Part shown: in pieces, positions 1 to 6,943 of the stretch
Layout: each line of letters starts with the position of its first letter
Position numbering within the stretch: the first letter of the stretch is position 1
DNA from: Actinomycetes bacterium
GTDB lineage: Bacteria; Actinomycetota; CALGFH01
Length of the DNA stretch: 13,302 nucleotides
Direction of reading: 5' to 3'
NCBI GenBank assembly: GCA_030152105.1
Contig: JASLIH010000583.1
Coordinates: 1 to 13,302 of the forward strand
Notes under the pieces: model-generated
What the model saw: the letters and a program-made list of their open reading frames with translations, nothing else
Told to the model about the DNA's origin: nothing
The model's database searches: none
Position numbers and translations under genes: made by a program

Positions 1-1
1 C

Positions 2-970
2 CAGGCGCTGCACTATCTCAACCTGGACTGGGAGGCGGATGAGTTCATGCAGTTCGTCGCCGACCTCGAGCCCAACCAGGACGGCGCCCTGCAGATCATG
101 TATGGGATCGACGGCCGCCGCGACCTGACCGAGTCGACCCGCGACGACCTCTCGGGCTACGCCGGCGCGCGTCCGGTGCGGATCGGCAACGGCGCCTTCG
201 ACCAGCGCCAGAACGACGTCTACGGCGCGGTGCTGGACTCGGTCCTGCTCCACACCCGCCGCAGCCAGCGGCTGCCGCGGCGGCTGTGGCCGATCGTGGA
301 GGCCCAGACCAGGTGCGCCATCGCCGTCTGGCGCGAGCCGGACCAGGGCATCTGGGAGGCCCGGGGAAAGCCCCAGCACTATGTGTCGTCCAAGCTGATG
401 TGCTGGGTCGCCCTGGACCGGGCGGCCAAGCTGGCCGGGATACGCGGGATGCCGGAGCTCGAGTCCGACTGGCGCAAGACCGCCGACGAGATCCGGGCCG
501 ACATCCTGGAGCACGGCGTGCGCGACGACGTCCTGCGCCAGCACTACGACACCGACGCCCTGGACGCCTCGACCCTGCTGGCGGCGGTGTTCGGGTTCCT
601 CCCGCCCGACGACCCGCGGCTGCGGGCCAGCGTGCTGGCGATCTCCGAGGACCTGACCGAGCACGGCTTCGTGCTGCGCTACAAGACCGACGAGACCGAC
701 GACGGCCTGAGCGGCAAGGAAGGGACCTTCCTGATCTGCTCGTTCTGGCTGGTGTCGGCCCTGGCGGTGGTGGGGGAGCAGGACCGGGCGCGCGACCTGA
801 TGGAGCGTCTGCTTCGCATCGACTCCCCGCTGGGGCTGCTCGCCGAGGAGTTCGACACCGACACCGGCCACCACCTCGGCAACTTCCCACAGGCGTTCTC
901 CCACCTGGCCCTGATCGAGGCCGCGGGACGCATCATTCTCGACGAGCGGACACAGGAGCTGCAGGGATGA
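2..970 (+). CDS. Glycoside hydrolase family 15 protein (glucoamylase/trehalase-like), C-terminal part, 5' end outside window
   Basis: The frame is open from base 2 to TGA at 968-970, giving 322 residues of the C-terminal part of a bacterial GH15 enzyme; the start lies upstream of the window. Seen: the GH15-type block around GIDGRRDLTE followed by GYAGARPVRIGNGAFDQ, then GIWEARG (Glu at 356-358, the likely general acid), YVSSKLMCWVALDR, EGTFLICSFWLV, and LAEEFD (Glu at 845-850, the likely general base) followed by LGNFPQAFSHLALI. These are hallmarks of the (alpha/alpha)6 barrel of GH15, which hydrolyses alpha-glucosidic bonds with inversion. Actinobacterial members include glucoamylases, dextran glucosidases and trehalases; the substrate cannot be told from this fragment. 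No signal peptide can be judged because the N-terminus is missing. Its stop overlaps the next gene's start (ATGA), so it is translationally coupled to the GMC oxidoreductase. Confidence 0.93.
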   Translation, partial: QALHYLNLDWEADEFMQFVADLEPNQDGALQIMYGIDGRRDLTESTRDDLSGYAGARPVRIGNGAFDQRQNDVYGAVLDSVLLHTRRSQRLPRRLWPIVEAQTRCAIAVWREPDQGIWEARGKPQHYVSSKLMCWVALDRAAKLAGIRGMPELESDWRKTADEIRADILEHGVRDDVLRQHYDTDALDASTLLAAVFGFLPPDDPRLRASVLAISEDLTEHGFVLRYKTDETDDGLSGKEGTFLICSFWLVSALAVVGEQDRARDLMERLLRIDSPLGLLAEEFDTDTGHHLGNFPQAFSHLALIEAAGRIILDERTQELQG

Positions 971-2523
971 GCGACTATGACGTGATCATTGTCGGGACCG
1001 GGGCCGGCGGCGGCACCCTGGCCCGGCACCTGGCCGACTCGGGCAAGCGCATCCTGCTGCTGGAGCGGGGCGGCTGGCTGGCCCGCGAGCCGCAGAACTG
1101 GTCGGCCGCCGACGTGTTCATCGACAACCGCTACATCTCGCCCGACACCTGGTACGACGCCGACGGCAAGGCGTTCCAGCCGCAGATCCACTACTTCGTC
1201 GGCGGCGCCACCAAGCTGTACGGGGCCGCCCTGTACCGGCTGCGCCGCGAGGACTTCGGCGAGCTGAAGCACCACGACGGCGTCTCGCCCGCCTGGCCGA
1301 TCGGCTACGACGAGATGGAGCCCTACTACACCAAGGCCGAGCAGCGCTACCAGGTGCACGGGGTGCGGGGGGAGGACCCGACGGAGCCGTCCACCAGCGC
1401 CCCCTACCCGCATCCGGCGGTCTCCCACGAGCCACGCATCCAGCAGCTGTCGGACGACCTCGCCGCCGCCGGCTACCACCCGTTCCACGCGCCCTGCGGC
1501 GTCCTGCTGGATGAGGCCAGGCCGCCGTTCAGCGCCTGCGTCCGCTGCGGGACCTGCGACGGCTTCCCCTGCCTGGTCCACGCCAAGTCCGACGCCGAGG
1601 TGCTGGGCGTCCGCCCGGCCCTCGAGCATCCCAACGTCACCCTGGTCACCAACGCCGAGGCGGTCCGGCTGGACACCAACCCGGCCGGCACCGTCGTCAC
1701 CGGGGTGGTGGCCAACCACGACGGGGACCAGGAGACCTTCACCGGCGACCTCGTGGTCGTGTCCTGCGGCGCCGCCAACTCGGCCAAGCTGCTGCTCGCG
1801 TCGGCCAGCGACGCCCACCCCGGCGGCCTGGCGAATGGGTCCGGCCAGGTCGGCCGGAACTACATGTTCCACAACAGCCAGGCCGTGCTGGCGCTGTCCA
1901 AGGAGCCCAACCCGACCGTCTTCCAGAAGACCCTCGGGGTCAACGACTTCTACTTCGGCAGCCCCGACTTCGACTACCCGATGGGCAACATCCAGATGAT
2001 CGGCAAGTCGCAGGCCGACATGTTCAAGGGCGAGAAGCCGCTGGAGACCAAGCTCGCGCCCGGCTTCGCGCTGCGCGACGTGGCCGGCCACGCGGTCGAC
2101 TTCTGGCTGTCGACCGAGGACCTGCCGGTGCCGGAGAACCGGGTCACCCTGGAGCGGGACGGCAACGTCAAGCTGAGCTACACGGCCACCAACCAGACGG
2201 CCGCCGACCGCCTGTACCACCAGCTCAAGTCGATGCTCGGCCGCCTCGGCATGCACCCCGACCACCTCATCCCGCGGCACGCCTACCTCAAGACCGACAT
2301 CCCGGTGGCCGGGGTGGCCCACCAGGCCGGGACCTGCCGGTTCGGGACCGACCCGGCCACCTCGGTGCTGGACGTCAACTGCCGGGCCCACGAGCTCGAC
2401 AACCTGTACGTCGTCGACACCAGCTTCTTCCCGAGCATCGGGGCGGTGAACCCGGCCCTGACGGCCATGGCCAACGCGTTGCGGGTCGGCGACCACCTGC
2501 TCGAGCGGATGGGGGCACGATGA
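967..2523 (+). CDS. GMC-family FAD-dependent oxidoreductase (sugar/alcohol dehydrogenase-like) with cysteine cluster
   Basis: 518 residues. The ATG at 967 overlaps the GH15 stop (ATGA) and has AGGAG eight bases upstream. Residues 10-16 (GTGAGGG) form the N-terminal FAD Rossmann motif. The C-terminal block holds AGVAHQAGTCRFG with the likely catalytic His452, then a VVDTSFFPS segment and VNPALTAMANALRVGD with Asn495, the usual GMC His-Asn pair. Length fits the family. Four cysteines lie at 191, 194, 197 and 202 (CVRCGTCDGFPC), with Cys177 nearby. In Fe-S-containing GMC dehydrogenases, such as the catalytic subunit of bacterial FAD-glucose dehydrogenase, a Cys cluster binds an iron-sulfur centre, so a dehydrogenase passing electrons to a carrier is more likely than an oxygen-using oxidase (inference). 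The context with a glycosidase and an NDH-2-like protein suggests a sugar or glucoside substrate. No signal peptide is visible, so the protein is probably cytoplasmic. Confidence 0.9.
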   Translation: MSDYDVIIVGTGAGGGTLARHLADSGKRILLLERGGWLAREPQNWSAADVFIDNRYISPDTWYDADGKAFQPQIHYFVGGATKLYGAALYRLRREDFGELKHHDGVSPAWPIGYDEMEPYYTKAEQRYQVHGVRGEDPTEPSTSAPYPHPAVSHEPRIQQLSDDLAAAGYHPFHAPCGVLLDEARPPFSACVRCGTCDGFPCLVHAKSDAEVLGVRPALEHPNVTLVTNAEAVRLDTNPAGTVVTGVVANHDGDQETFTGDLVVVSCGAANSAKLLLASASDAHPGGLANGSGQVGRNYMFHNSQAVLALSKEPNPTVFQKTLGVNDFYFGSPDFDYPMGNIQMIGKSQADMFKGEKPLETKLAPGFALRDVAGHAVDFWLSTEDLPVPENRVTLERDGNVKLSYTATNQTAADRLYHQLKSMLGRLGMHPDHLIPRHAYLKTDIPVAGVAHQAGTCRFGTDPATSVLDVNCRAHELDNLYVVDTSFFPSIGAVNPALTAMANALRVGDHLLERMGAR

Positions 2524-3821
2524 GCGGCGACCGGCGGACCCACGTCGTCGTGGTCGGCGGTGGGTTCGCAGGGGTCGCCTGCGCCAAGCGGCTGGCCGGC
2601 GAGCCCGACGTCCGGGTCACCCTGCTCGACCGCAACGGCTACCACCAGTTCCAGCCGCTGCTGTACCAGGTGGCGACCACCGAGCTGACGCCGAGAGACA
2701 TCGCCTTCGACCTTGAGCCCATGTTCCAGAAGCACGACAACGTCGAGGTCCGCACGGCCGAGGTGGTGGCGGCCGACCCGGAAGCGAAGACGGTCACGCT
2801 GGCCGACCAGAGCGAGCTCGCCGGTGACGCGGTGGTGCTGGCCGCCGGCTCCCAGCCGAACTTCTTCCACACGCCCGGGGCCGAGGAGTTCGCCTTCCCG
2901 CTGTACTCGCTGGACGACGCCAAACGACTCCGCTCCCGCGTGCTCCAGCTGTTCGAGGACGCGAGCCGCAAGCCGGAGCTGGTCTCCGAGGGTGCGCTCA
3001 CCTTCGTGGTCGTCGGTGCCGGGGCCACCGGGGTGGAGATCGCCGGCGCCCTGGCCGAGCTGACCCACGACGTCATGCCCCACGTCTACCAGCACCTGGC
3101 CATCGCCGGGGCGAAGGTGATCCTGGTCGACCTCGGTCCTGCCGTCCTCGGGCCGTTCTCCGACGACGCCCACAGCTACGCGGCCAAGCAGCTCCAGCGG
3201 CGCGGCGTCCAGCTCAGGCTGGGCGTGTCGGTCAAGGAGATCGCGGCCGACCACGTGACCTTGAGCGACGGGACCACCATCCCGACCCACCTGACCGTCT
3301 GGGGCGGCGGGCTGATGGCGGCGCCGCTGGCCGCCAAGGCCGGGCTCCCCGCCGGCCGCGGCGGGCGCATCGACGTGCGGCCCGACCTGACCGTCGAGGG
3401 CTTCCCTGGGGTGTACGCCCTCGGCGACGTCGCCAACATCCCGTTCGGCGACGACCGCGCCCTTCCCCAGCTCGGCAGCGTCGCCCAGCAGGCCGGGGAC
3501 TGGGCGGGACGGAACATCCTGGCCGACGTCAAGGGCCAGGGCCGCCAGTCCTTCCACTACAACGACAAGGGGATCATGGCCATGATCGGCCGGAAGGCGG
3601 CCGTCGCCGAGATCGGCGAGCACCGCCACGAGCTGCACGGCCGGTTCGCCTTCGCCGCCTGGCTCGGCGTGCACGCCCAGCTGCTGGCGAACGCCGGGGC
3701 CGAGGTGAACGCCTTCCTCACCTGGGCCGACGAGTTCTACCTCCGGTCACATCACCGCTCGGCGGCGCTGCTCGACCCCTCGAGGATCGACACGCCCCGC
3801 ATCGACTGGAGCGGCCACTAG
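2520..3821 (+). CDS. Type II NADH dehydrogenase-like NAD(P)/FAD oxidoreductase (NDH-2 family)
   Basis: 433 residues. The ATG at 2520 overlaps the GMC stop (ATGA), with only a GGGGG stretch as ribosome site, so coupling is likely. Residues 13-18 (GGGFAG) bind FAD. FQPLLYQVAT near residue 45 is a strong NDH-2/FAD-oxidoreductase signature. VVVGAGATGVE (163-173) is the second, NAD-binding Rossmann motif; the acidic Asp204 ending the next strand (ILVDLGP) favours NADH over NADPH. YALGDVAN (299-306) contacts FAD. The C-terminus, with FAAWLGVHAQLL and FLTWADEFYL, resembles the amphipathic membrane-anchoring tail of NDH-2. NDH-2 enzymes oxidise NADH and reduce quinone without pumping protons. As the last gene of the operon it may recycle NADH or accept electrons linked to the upstream dehydrogenase. 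It could instead be a related ferredoxin- or thiol-linked flavoprotein; no CxxC disulfide motif was seen. Confidence 0.9.
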   Translation: MSGDRRTHVVVVGGGFAGVACAKRLAGEPDVRVTLLDRNGYHQFQPLLYQVATTELTPRDIAFDLEPMFQKHDNVEVRTAEVVAADPEAKTVTLADQSELAGDAVVLAAGSQPNFFHTPGAEEFAFPLYSLDDAKRLRSRVLQLFEDASRKPELVSEGALTFVVVGAGATGVEIAGALAELTHDVMPHVYQHLAIAGAKVILVDLGPAVLGPFSDDAHSYAAKQLQRRGVQLRLGVSVKEIAADHVTLSDGTTIPTHLTVWGGGLMAAPLAAKAGLPAGRGGRIDVRPDLTVEGFPGVYALGDVANIPFGDDRALPQLGSVAQQAGDWAGRNILADVKGQGRQSFHYNDKGIMAMIGRKAAVAEIGEHRHELHGRFAFAAWLGVHAQLLANAGAEVNAFLTWADEFYLRSHHRSAALLDPSRIDTPRIDWSGH

Positions 3822-3829
3822 ACGCAGGA

Positions 3830-3850
3830 CGGGACGGGCCCGCCGTCCCG
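3830..3850 (+). terminator. GC-rich hairpin after the GH15-GMC-NDH-2 operon
   Basis: Perfect 8-bp inverted repeat CGGGACGG/CCGTCCCG with a 5-base loop, starting nine bases after the stop of the NDH-2-like gene. No T-run follows, so it is a terminator candidate of the U-less kind often found in high-GC actinobacteria. It separates the operon from the promoter of the first LAL regulator. Confidence 0.5.
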
Positions 3851-3859
3851 GAGAACTGG

Positions 3860-3888
3860 TTGAAGCAGACCATGCACCACAATAGAGT
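3860..3888 (+). promoter_or_regulatory. Predicted promoter of LAL regulator 1 (leaderless)
   Basis: A -35-like TTGAAG at 3860-3865, a 17-base spacer, and a -10-like TAGAGT (TANNNT) at 3883-3888. Counting seven bases on from the last T puts the transcription start on the G of the GTG codon at 3895, so the mRNA would be leaderless. This agrees with the absence of any Shine-Dalgarno sequence before that GTG. The same geometry precedes LAL regulator 3. Confidence 0.6.
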
Positions 3889-3894
3889 CGCGGA

Positions 3895-6174
3895 GTGAAG
3901 GCGACGACGACCGGCGCGCAGGCGGCGCTGTCGCAGAACGACCGGCCCACCTGGTTGGGGCCGTCCTTCGAGTTCCTGGCCTCGAAGCTCCGCCCGCCCG
4001 CGGTCCGCACCGGGGTGGTGGCCCGGACCGCGCTGCTGGACCGGCTGGTCGGGTACTCCGAGCCGGTCATCTCCATCGTCGCCCCGCCCGGCTACGGCAA
4101 GTCGACCCTCATGGCCCAGTGGGCCGAGCGCAAGGGACGCCGCGTGGCCTGGGTCTCGGTCGACCGTCGCGACAACGACCCGGTCGTGCTGCTGACCTAC
4201 ATCGCCGTGGCCCTTGACCGGATCGAGCCGGTCGACCCGCGGGTCTTCGCCGCCCTGACCTCACCGGGCGTGTCGGCCACGGCCACCGTGGTGCCCCGGT
4301 TCGCGGCCGCCCTGTCGTCGATGACGCACCCGGTTGTCCTCGTCCTGGACCACCTGGAGGTGCTCGACAACCAGGCATGCCTGGACGCGGTGGCCGAGCT
4401 GGCGATGCACCTTCCCCGACGGTCCCAGCTGGTGCTCATGTCCCGAGGTGCTCCGCCGCTGCCGGTGGCCCTGCTCCGGGCGCAGGGGCAGGTGGCCGAG
4501 ATCGGGGCCGGCGAGCTGGCCATGGACCGCCACGAGGCGAAGGCCCTGCTCGAGGGCGCCGGTGTCGGGCTGGCCGACGCCGACGTCGACGAGCTCGTCG
4601 GGCGGACCGAGGGCTGGCCGGTCGGCCTGTACCTGGCCGCCCTGGCGGTGAAGGCGGGAGGCCCGCGCACGGCGGTCAGGCCCGCCTTCACCGGGGACGA
4701 CCGGTTCATGGCCGACTACCTCCGGTCCGAGCTCCTGGCCCACCTGCCACAGCCGAGGGTGGCGTTCCTCACCCGGACGGCGGTGCTGGACCGCATGTCC
4801 GGGCCACTGTGCGACGCGGTCCTGGCCGCCGACCGCTCCAGGCTGGTCCTGGAGTCGCTGGAGGGCTCGAACCTGCTGGTGGTGCCGCTGGACCGCCACC
4901 GCGAGTGGTACCGCTACCACCATCTGTTCCGCGAGCTGCTCCAGGCCGAGCTCGAGCGGCGCGAACCCGAGCTGATCAGGGAGCTGCACGCCCGCGCGGC
5001 CGCCTGGTGCGAGGCCAACGGGCTCCCGGAGATGGCCATCGACCACGCCCAGGCCGCCGAGGACGCCGACCGGGTCGCCCGGCTGGTCGCCATCCTGGCC
5101 CAGCCCGCCTACGCCGGCGGCCGCGTCGACACCGTCTGCCGCTGGCTGGCATGGTTCGAGGACCGGGGGCTGGTCGAGCGCTACCCAGCGGTCGCCGTGC
5201 GCGGGACCTGGATCCAGGCATTGCTGGGCAGGCCGGCGGGGGCCGAGCGCTGGGCGGCCGCCGCCGAGCGGGAGACGGCCACCGGAACGGCCCCCGACGG
5301 CAGCACCGTCGAGAGCTGGCTGGCCATGACCCGGGCGCTGCTCTGCCGCGACGGCGTGGAGCGGATGGGCGCCGACGCGAGGATCGCCCTCGAGGGGCTT
5401 GCCCCGGCGAGCACCTGGCGGGGAACGGCCCTGCTCCTGGAGGGGATGGCGCTCCTGCTGGAGGGCGAGGTCGAGCGGGCCGACCCGGTGCTGGCCCGTG
5501 CGGTGGAGCTCGCCACCGACGCCGCTGCCCTGCCCGCCGCCGCCACCGCTCTGGCCGAGCGGTCGCTGGTGGCGATCCAGCACCGCGACTGGCACCGGGC
5601 CGAGGCCCTGGCCGAGCGGGCCCTGCGGATCAGTCGGGAAGGGTCCCTTGACGACTACCTCCACACCGCCCTCGTCCATGTGGTGGCGGCCCGCACGGCC
5701 CTGCACCGGGGCGACGGTCCCAGGGCCCGCGAGCACCTCGCCCAGGCCGCCCGGCTGCGGCCGCTGCTCACCTACGCCATCCCGACCGTGGCCGTCCAGA
5801 CACTGCTCGAGCTGGTGCGCGCCTATCTGGCCCTGGACGACGCCGCCGGCGCCAGGGCGGTCCTGCGAGACGCCCGCGACATCCTCCAGCTCCGACCCGA
5901 CCTCGGCATCCTCCCCGAGCAGGCCGAGAAGCTGAGAGCGAAGCTGGCCACGATCTCAGGGGCCACCGTCGGCGCGTCCTCGCTGACCACCGCCGAGCTC
6001 CGGCTCCTCCCCCTCCTCGTCACCCATCTCAGCTTTCCCGAGATCGGCGAACGCCTGTACATCTCGCGGCATACGGTCAAGACCCAGGCCATCTCCGTCT
6101 ACCGCAAGCTCGGCGCCTCCTCGCGCAGCCAGGCCATCGATCGCGCCAGCGAGCTTGGTCTGCTGGTGGATTAG
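3895..6174 (+). CDS. LAL-type LuxR-family transcriptional regulator, paralogue 1 (MalT-like STAND ATPase)
   Basis: 759 residues from GTG at 3895, chosen because the predicted promoter places transcription start exactly there and the N-terminus aligns with paralogue 3. Residues 63-71 (APPGYGKST) are the Walker A loop of the MalT-like NTPase. The Walker B region is VLVLDHLE with Asp152; the usual second Asp is His. GRTEGWPVGLYLAAL and WYRYHHLFRELL are typical of the STAND/winged-helix part of LAL proteins. Roughly 370-690 is an Ala/Leu-rich helical repeat region, expected to be a TPR-like sensor. Residues 697-759 are a LuxR/GerE helix-turn-helix (EIGERLYISRHTVKTQ, then VYRKLG). LAL proteins bind ATP and an inducer, oligomerise and activate transcription; the inducer here is unknown. 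It could control itself, the neighbouring paralogues, or the upstream sugar operon, by analogy with MalT (inference only). Confidence 0.92.
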   Translation: MKATTTGAQAALSQNDRPTWLGPSFEFLASKLRPPAVRTGVVARTALLDRLVGYSEPVISIVAPPGYGKSTLMAQWAERKGRRVAWVSVDRRDNDPVVLLTYIAVALDRIEPVDPRVFAALTSPGVSATATVVPRFAAALSSMTHPVVLVLDHLEVLDNQACLDAVAELAMHLPRRSQLVLMSRGAPPLPVALLRAQGQVAEIGAGELAMDRHEAKALLEGAGVGLADADVDELVGRTEGWPVGLYLAALAVKAGGPRTAVRPAFTGDDRFMADYLRSELLAHLPQPRVAFLTRTAVLDRMSGPLCDAVLAADRSRLVLESLEGSNLLVVPLDRHREWYRYHHLFRELLQAELERREPELIRELHARAAAWCEANGLPEMAIDHAQAAEDADRVARLVAILAQPAYAGGRVDTVCRWLAWFEDRGLVERYPAVAVRGTWIQALLGRPAGAERWAAAAERETATGTAPDGSTVESWLAMTRALLCRDGVERMGADARIALEGLAPASTWRGTALLLEGMALLLEGEVERADPVLARAVELATDAAALPAAATALAERSLVAIQHRDWHRAEALAERALRISREGSLDDYLHTALVHVVAARTALHRGDGPRAREHLAQAARLRPLLTYAIPTVAVQTLLELVRAYLALDDAAGARAVLRDARDILQLRPDLGILPEQAEKLRAKLATISGATVGASSLTTAELRLLPLLVTHLSFPEIGERLYISRHTVKTQAISVYRKLGASSRSQAIDRASELGLLVD
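4582..4640 (+). repeat. 59-bp segment identical to 10507-10565 (paralogous direct repeat)
   Basis: This stretch inside LAL regulator 1, encoding the VDELVGRTEGWPVGLYLA block, is base-for-base identical to 10507-10565 inside LAL regulator 3, including every wobble position over about 19 codons. Flanking sequence differs at synonymous and non-synonymous sites. It marks recent common descent or local gene conversion between the two copies. Confidence 0.85.
6062..6095 (+). repeat. 34-bp segment identical to 11987-12020 (HTH-coding direct repeat)
   Basis: The recognition-helix region of the helix-turn-helix (SRHTVKTQAIS) is identical at the nucleotide level to 11987-12020 in LAL regulator 3. Further near-identity follows on the right with only scattered mismatches. 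Identical recognition helices suggest that both proteins bind the same or very similar DNA sites. Confidence 0.85.
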
Positions 6175-6227
6175 GATCTCCTCACCTCCTCGACCCGCTC
6201 CAGCCCACCTGCCCCAGAGGCGGCTTC

Positions 6228-6869
6228 GTGTCCCAGGCCCTGCACAACGCGCGGTCCGAGCCGGCCACCCGGGCATCGGCGTCCGGCCGGGCGCTGGTGG
6301 CGGCCTGCGCTGGCAACCTGGTCGAATGGTGCGACTTCACGGTCTACGGGGCGTTCGCGACGGTCATCGCGGCCACCTTCTTCCCGGGCTCGGACCCGAG
6401 CGCGCCCGCTGGCCCGGGTGCTCACCCGGGCCACCCTTGAGGGATGGGGCTGGCGCCTGGCCTTCCTGGTCACCTTGCCGCTCGGCTCGTCGGGCTGTAC
6501 CTGCGGCGGCGACTGGACGAGACCCCGCGGTTCCGGGCCGTGCAGCGGGCCCGGGCCGTCGTCCGGCGGCCGGTCGCCGAGGCGGTTCGCGGCTACCCGG
6601 GTCGCCTGCTGACCGGCCTGGCTCTGGTCGCCATCGCCGCCCCGTTCCTGGGGCGGCTCTCGGACCGGGTCGGGCGCAGACCGCTGCTCGTCGCCGGGAC
6701 GCTGGCCCTGCTGGTGGTGACCTTGCCGGCGTTCCTGGCCACCCTGCTGGTGCGGCGCACCGGCAACCCGGTGACACCGGCCTTCTACGCGGTCGCCGTC
6801 GCCGTCGCCGCCGTCGTCGCCGCACTGCTGACCAGAGAGACCGCCTTCCGGCCGCTGGACACCGACTAG
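6228..6869 (+). pseudogene. Decayed MHS-family (proline/betaine/shikimate-type) MFS transporter
   Basis: Fragments of a metabolite:H+ symporter appear in order but in different frames. From GTG 6228: LVAACAGNLVEWCDFTVYGAFATVIAAT, the family's N-terminal signature (VEWYDF with Tyr changed to Cys). Around 6409-6485, in the +1 frame: LARVLTRATLEGWGWRLAFL, then VTLPLG. From about 6486, back in the first frame: LVGLYLRRRLDETPRFRAV, later LGRLSDRVGRRPLLVAG, and a C-terminal RRTGNPVTPAFY with LLTRETAFRPLD up to the stop at 6867-6869. Full-length members have about 430-450 residues; this remnant could encode about 213. Helices between the N-terminus and the GWRLAFL segment are missing, and more is missing after RLLTGLALVAI and after PAFLATL. 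The frame change near 6486 looks like loss of one C (GGCCTC to GGCTC). It cannot yield a working transporter. It sits between LAL regulators 1 and 2. Confidence 0.82.
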
Positions 6870-6885
6870 GCGACCTCATCCCATG

Positions 6886-6894
6886 TGGGTGATG
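6886..6894 (+). promoter_or_regulatory. TGGGTGATG motif upstream of LAL regulator 2 (possible operator)
   Basis: TGGGTGATG is part of an imperfect palindrome (CATCCCA, TG, TGGGTGATG) in the short gap before LAL regulator 2. The same nine bases occur on the opposite strand at 9741-9749, upstream of LAL regulator 3. A shared regulator-binding site is possible, but two copies are weak evidence and none was seen before regulator 1. Confidence 0.25.
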
Positions 6895-6943
6895 CGACGC
6901 AGGCTGCTCTGGGTTCCCATGGCCTGGGACCGCGAACCGCGGG

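Noticed and set aside
2283..3674. Long open frames opposite the NDH-2 and LAL genes (also 679-2496, 4261-5736, 7712-9112 and 10672-11997 on the minus strand)
   Set aside because: They are Arg/Gly/Pro/Val-rich with no domain motifs and lie wholly opposite genes with clear family signatures. Such frames are expected in DNA this rich in GC.
3872..3898. Mini-ORF MHHNRVAE before LAL copy 1, overlapping its GTG start, with a comparable ATG mini-ORF (MGKD) at 9808-9822 before copy 3
   Set aside because: Neither has a Shine-Dalgarno, both lie inside the predicted promoter spacers, and the two peptides share nothing. The leaderless model explains both sites better.
6155..6892. Long + strand frame covering the transporter remnant
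   Set aside because: Its translation is Arg/Gly/Pro-rich without motifs, while the other frames show recognisable MHS transporter pieces in order.
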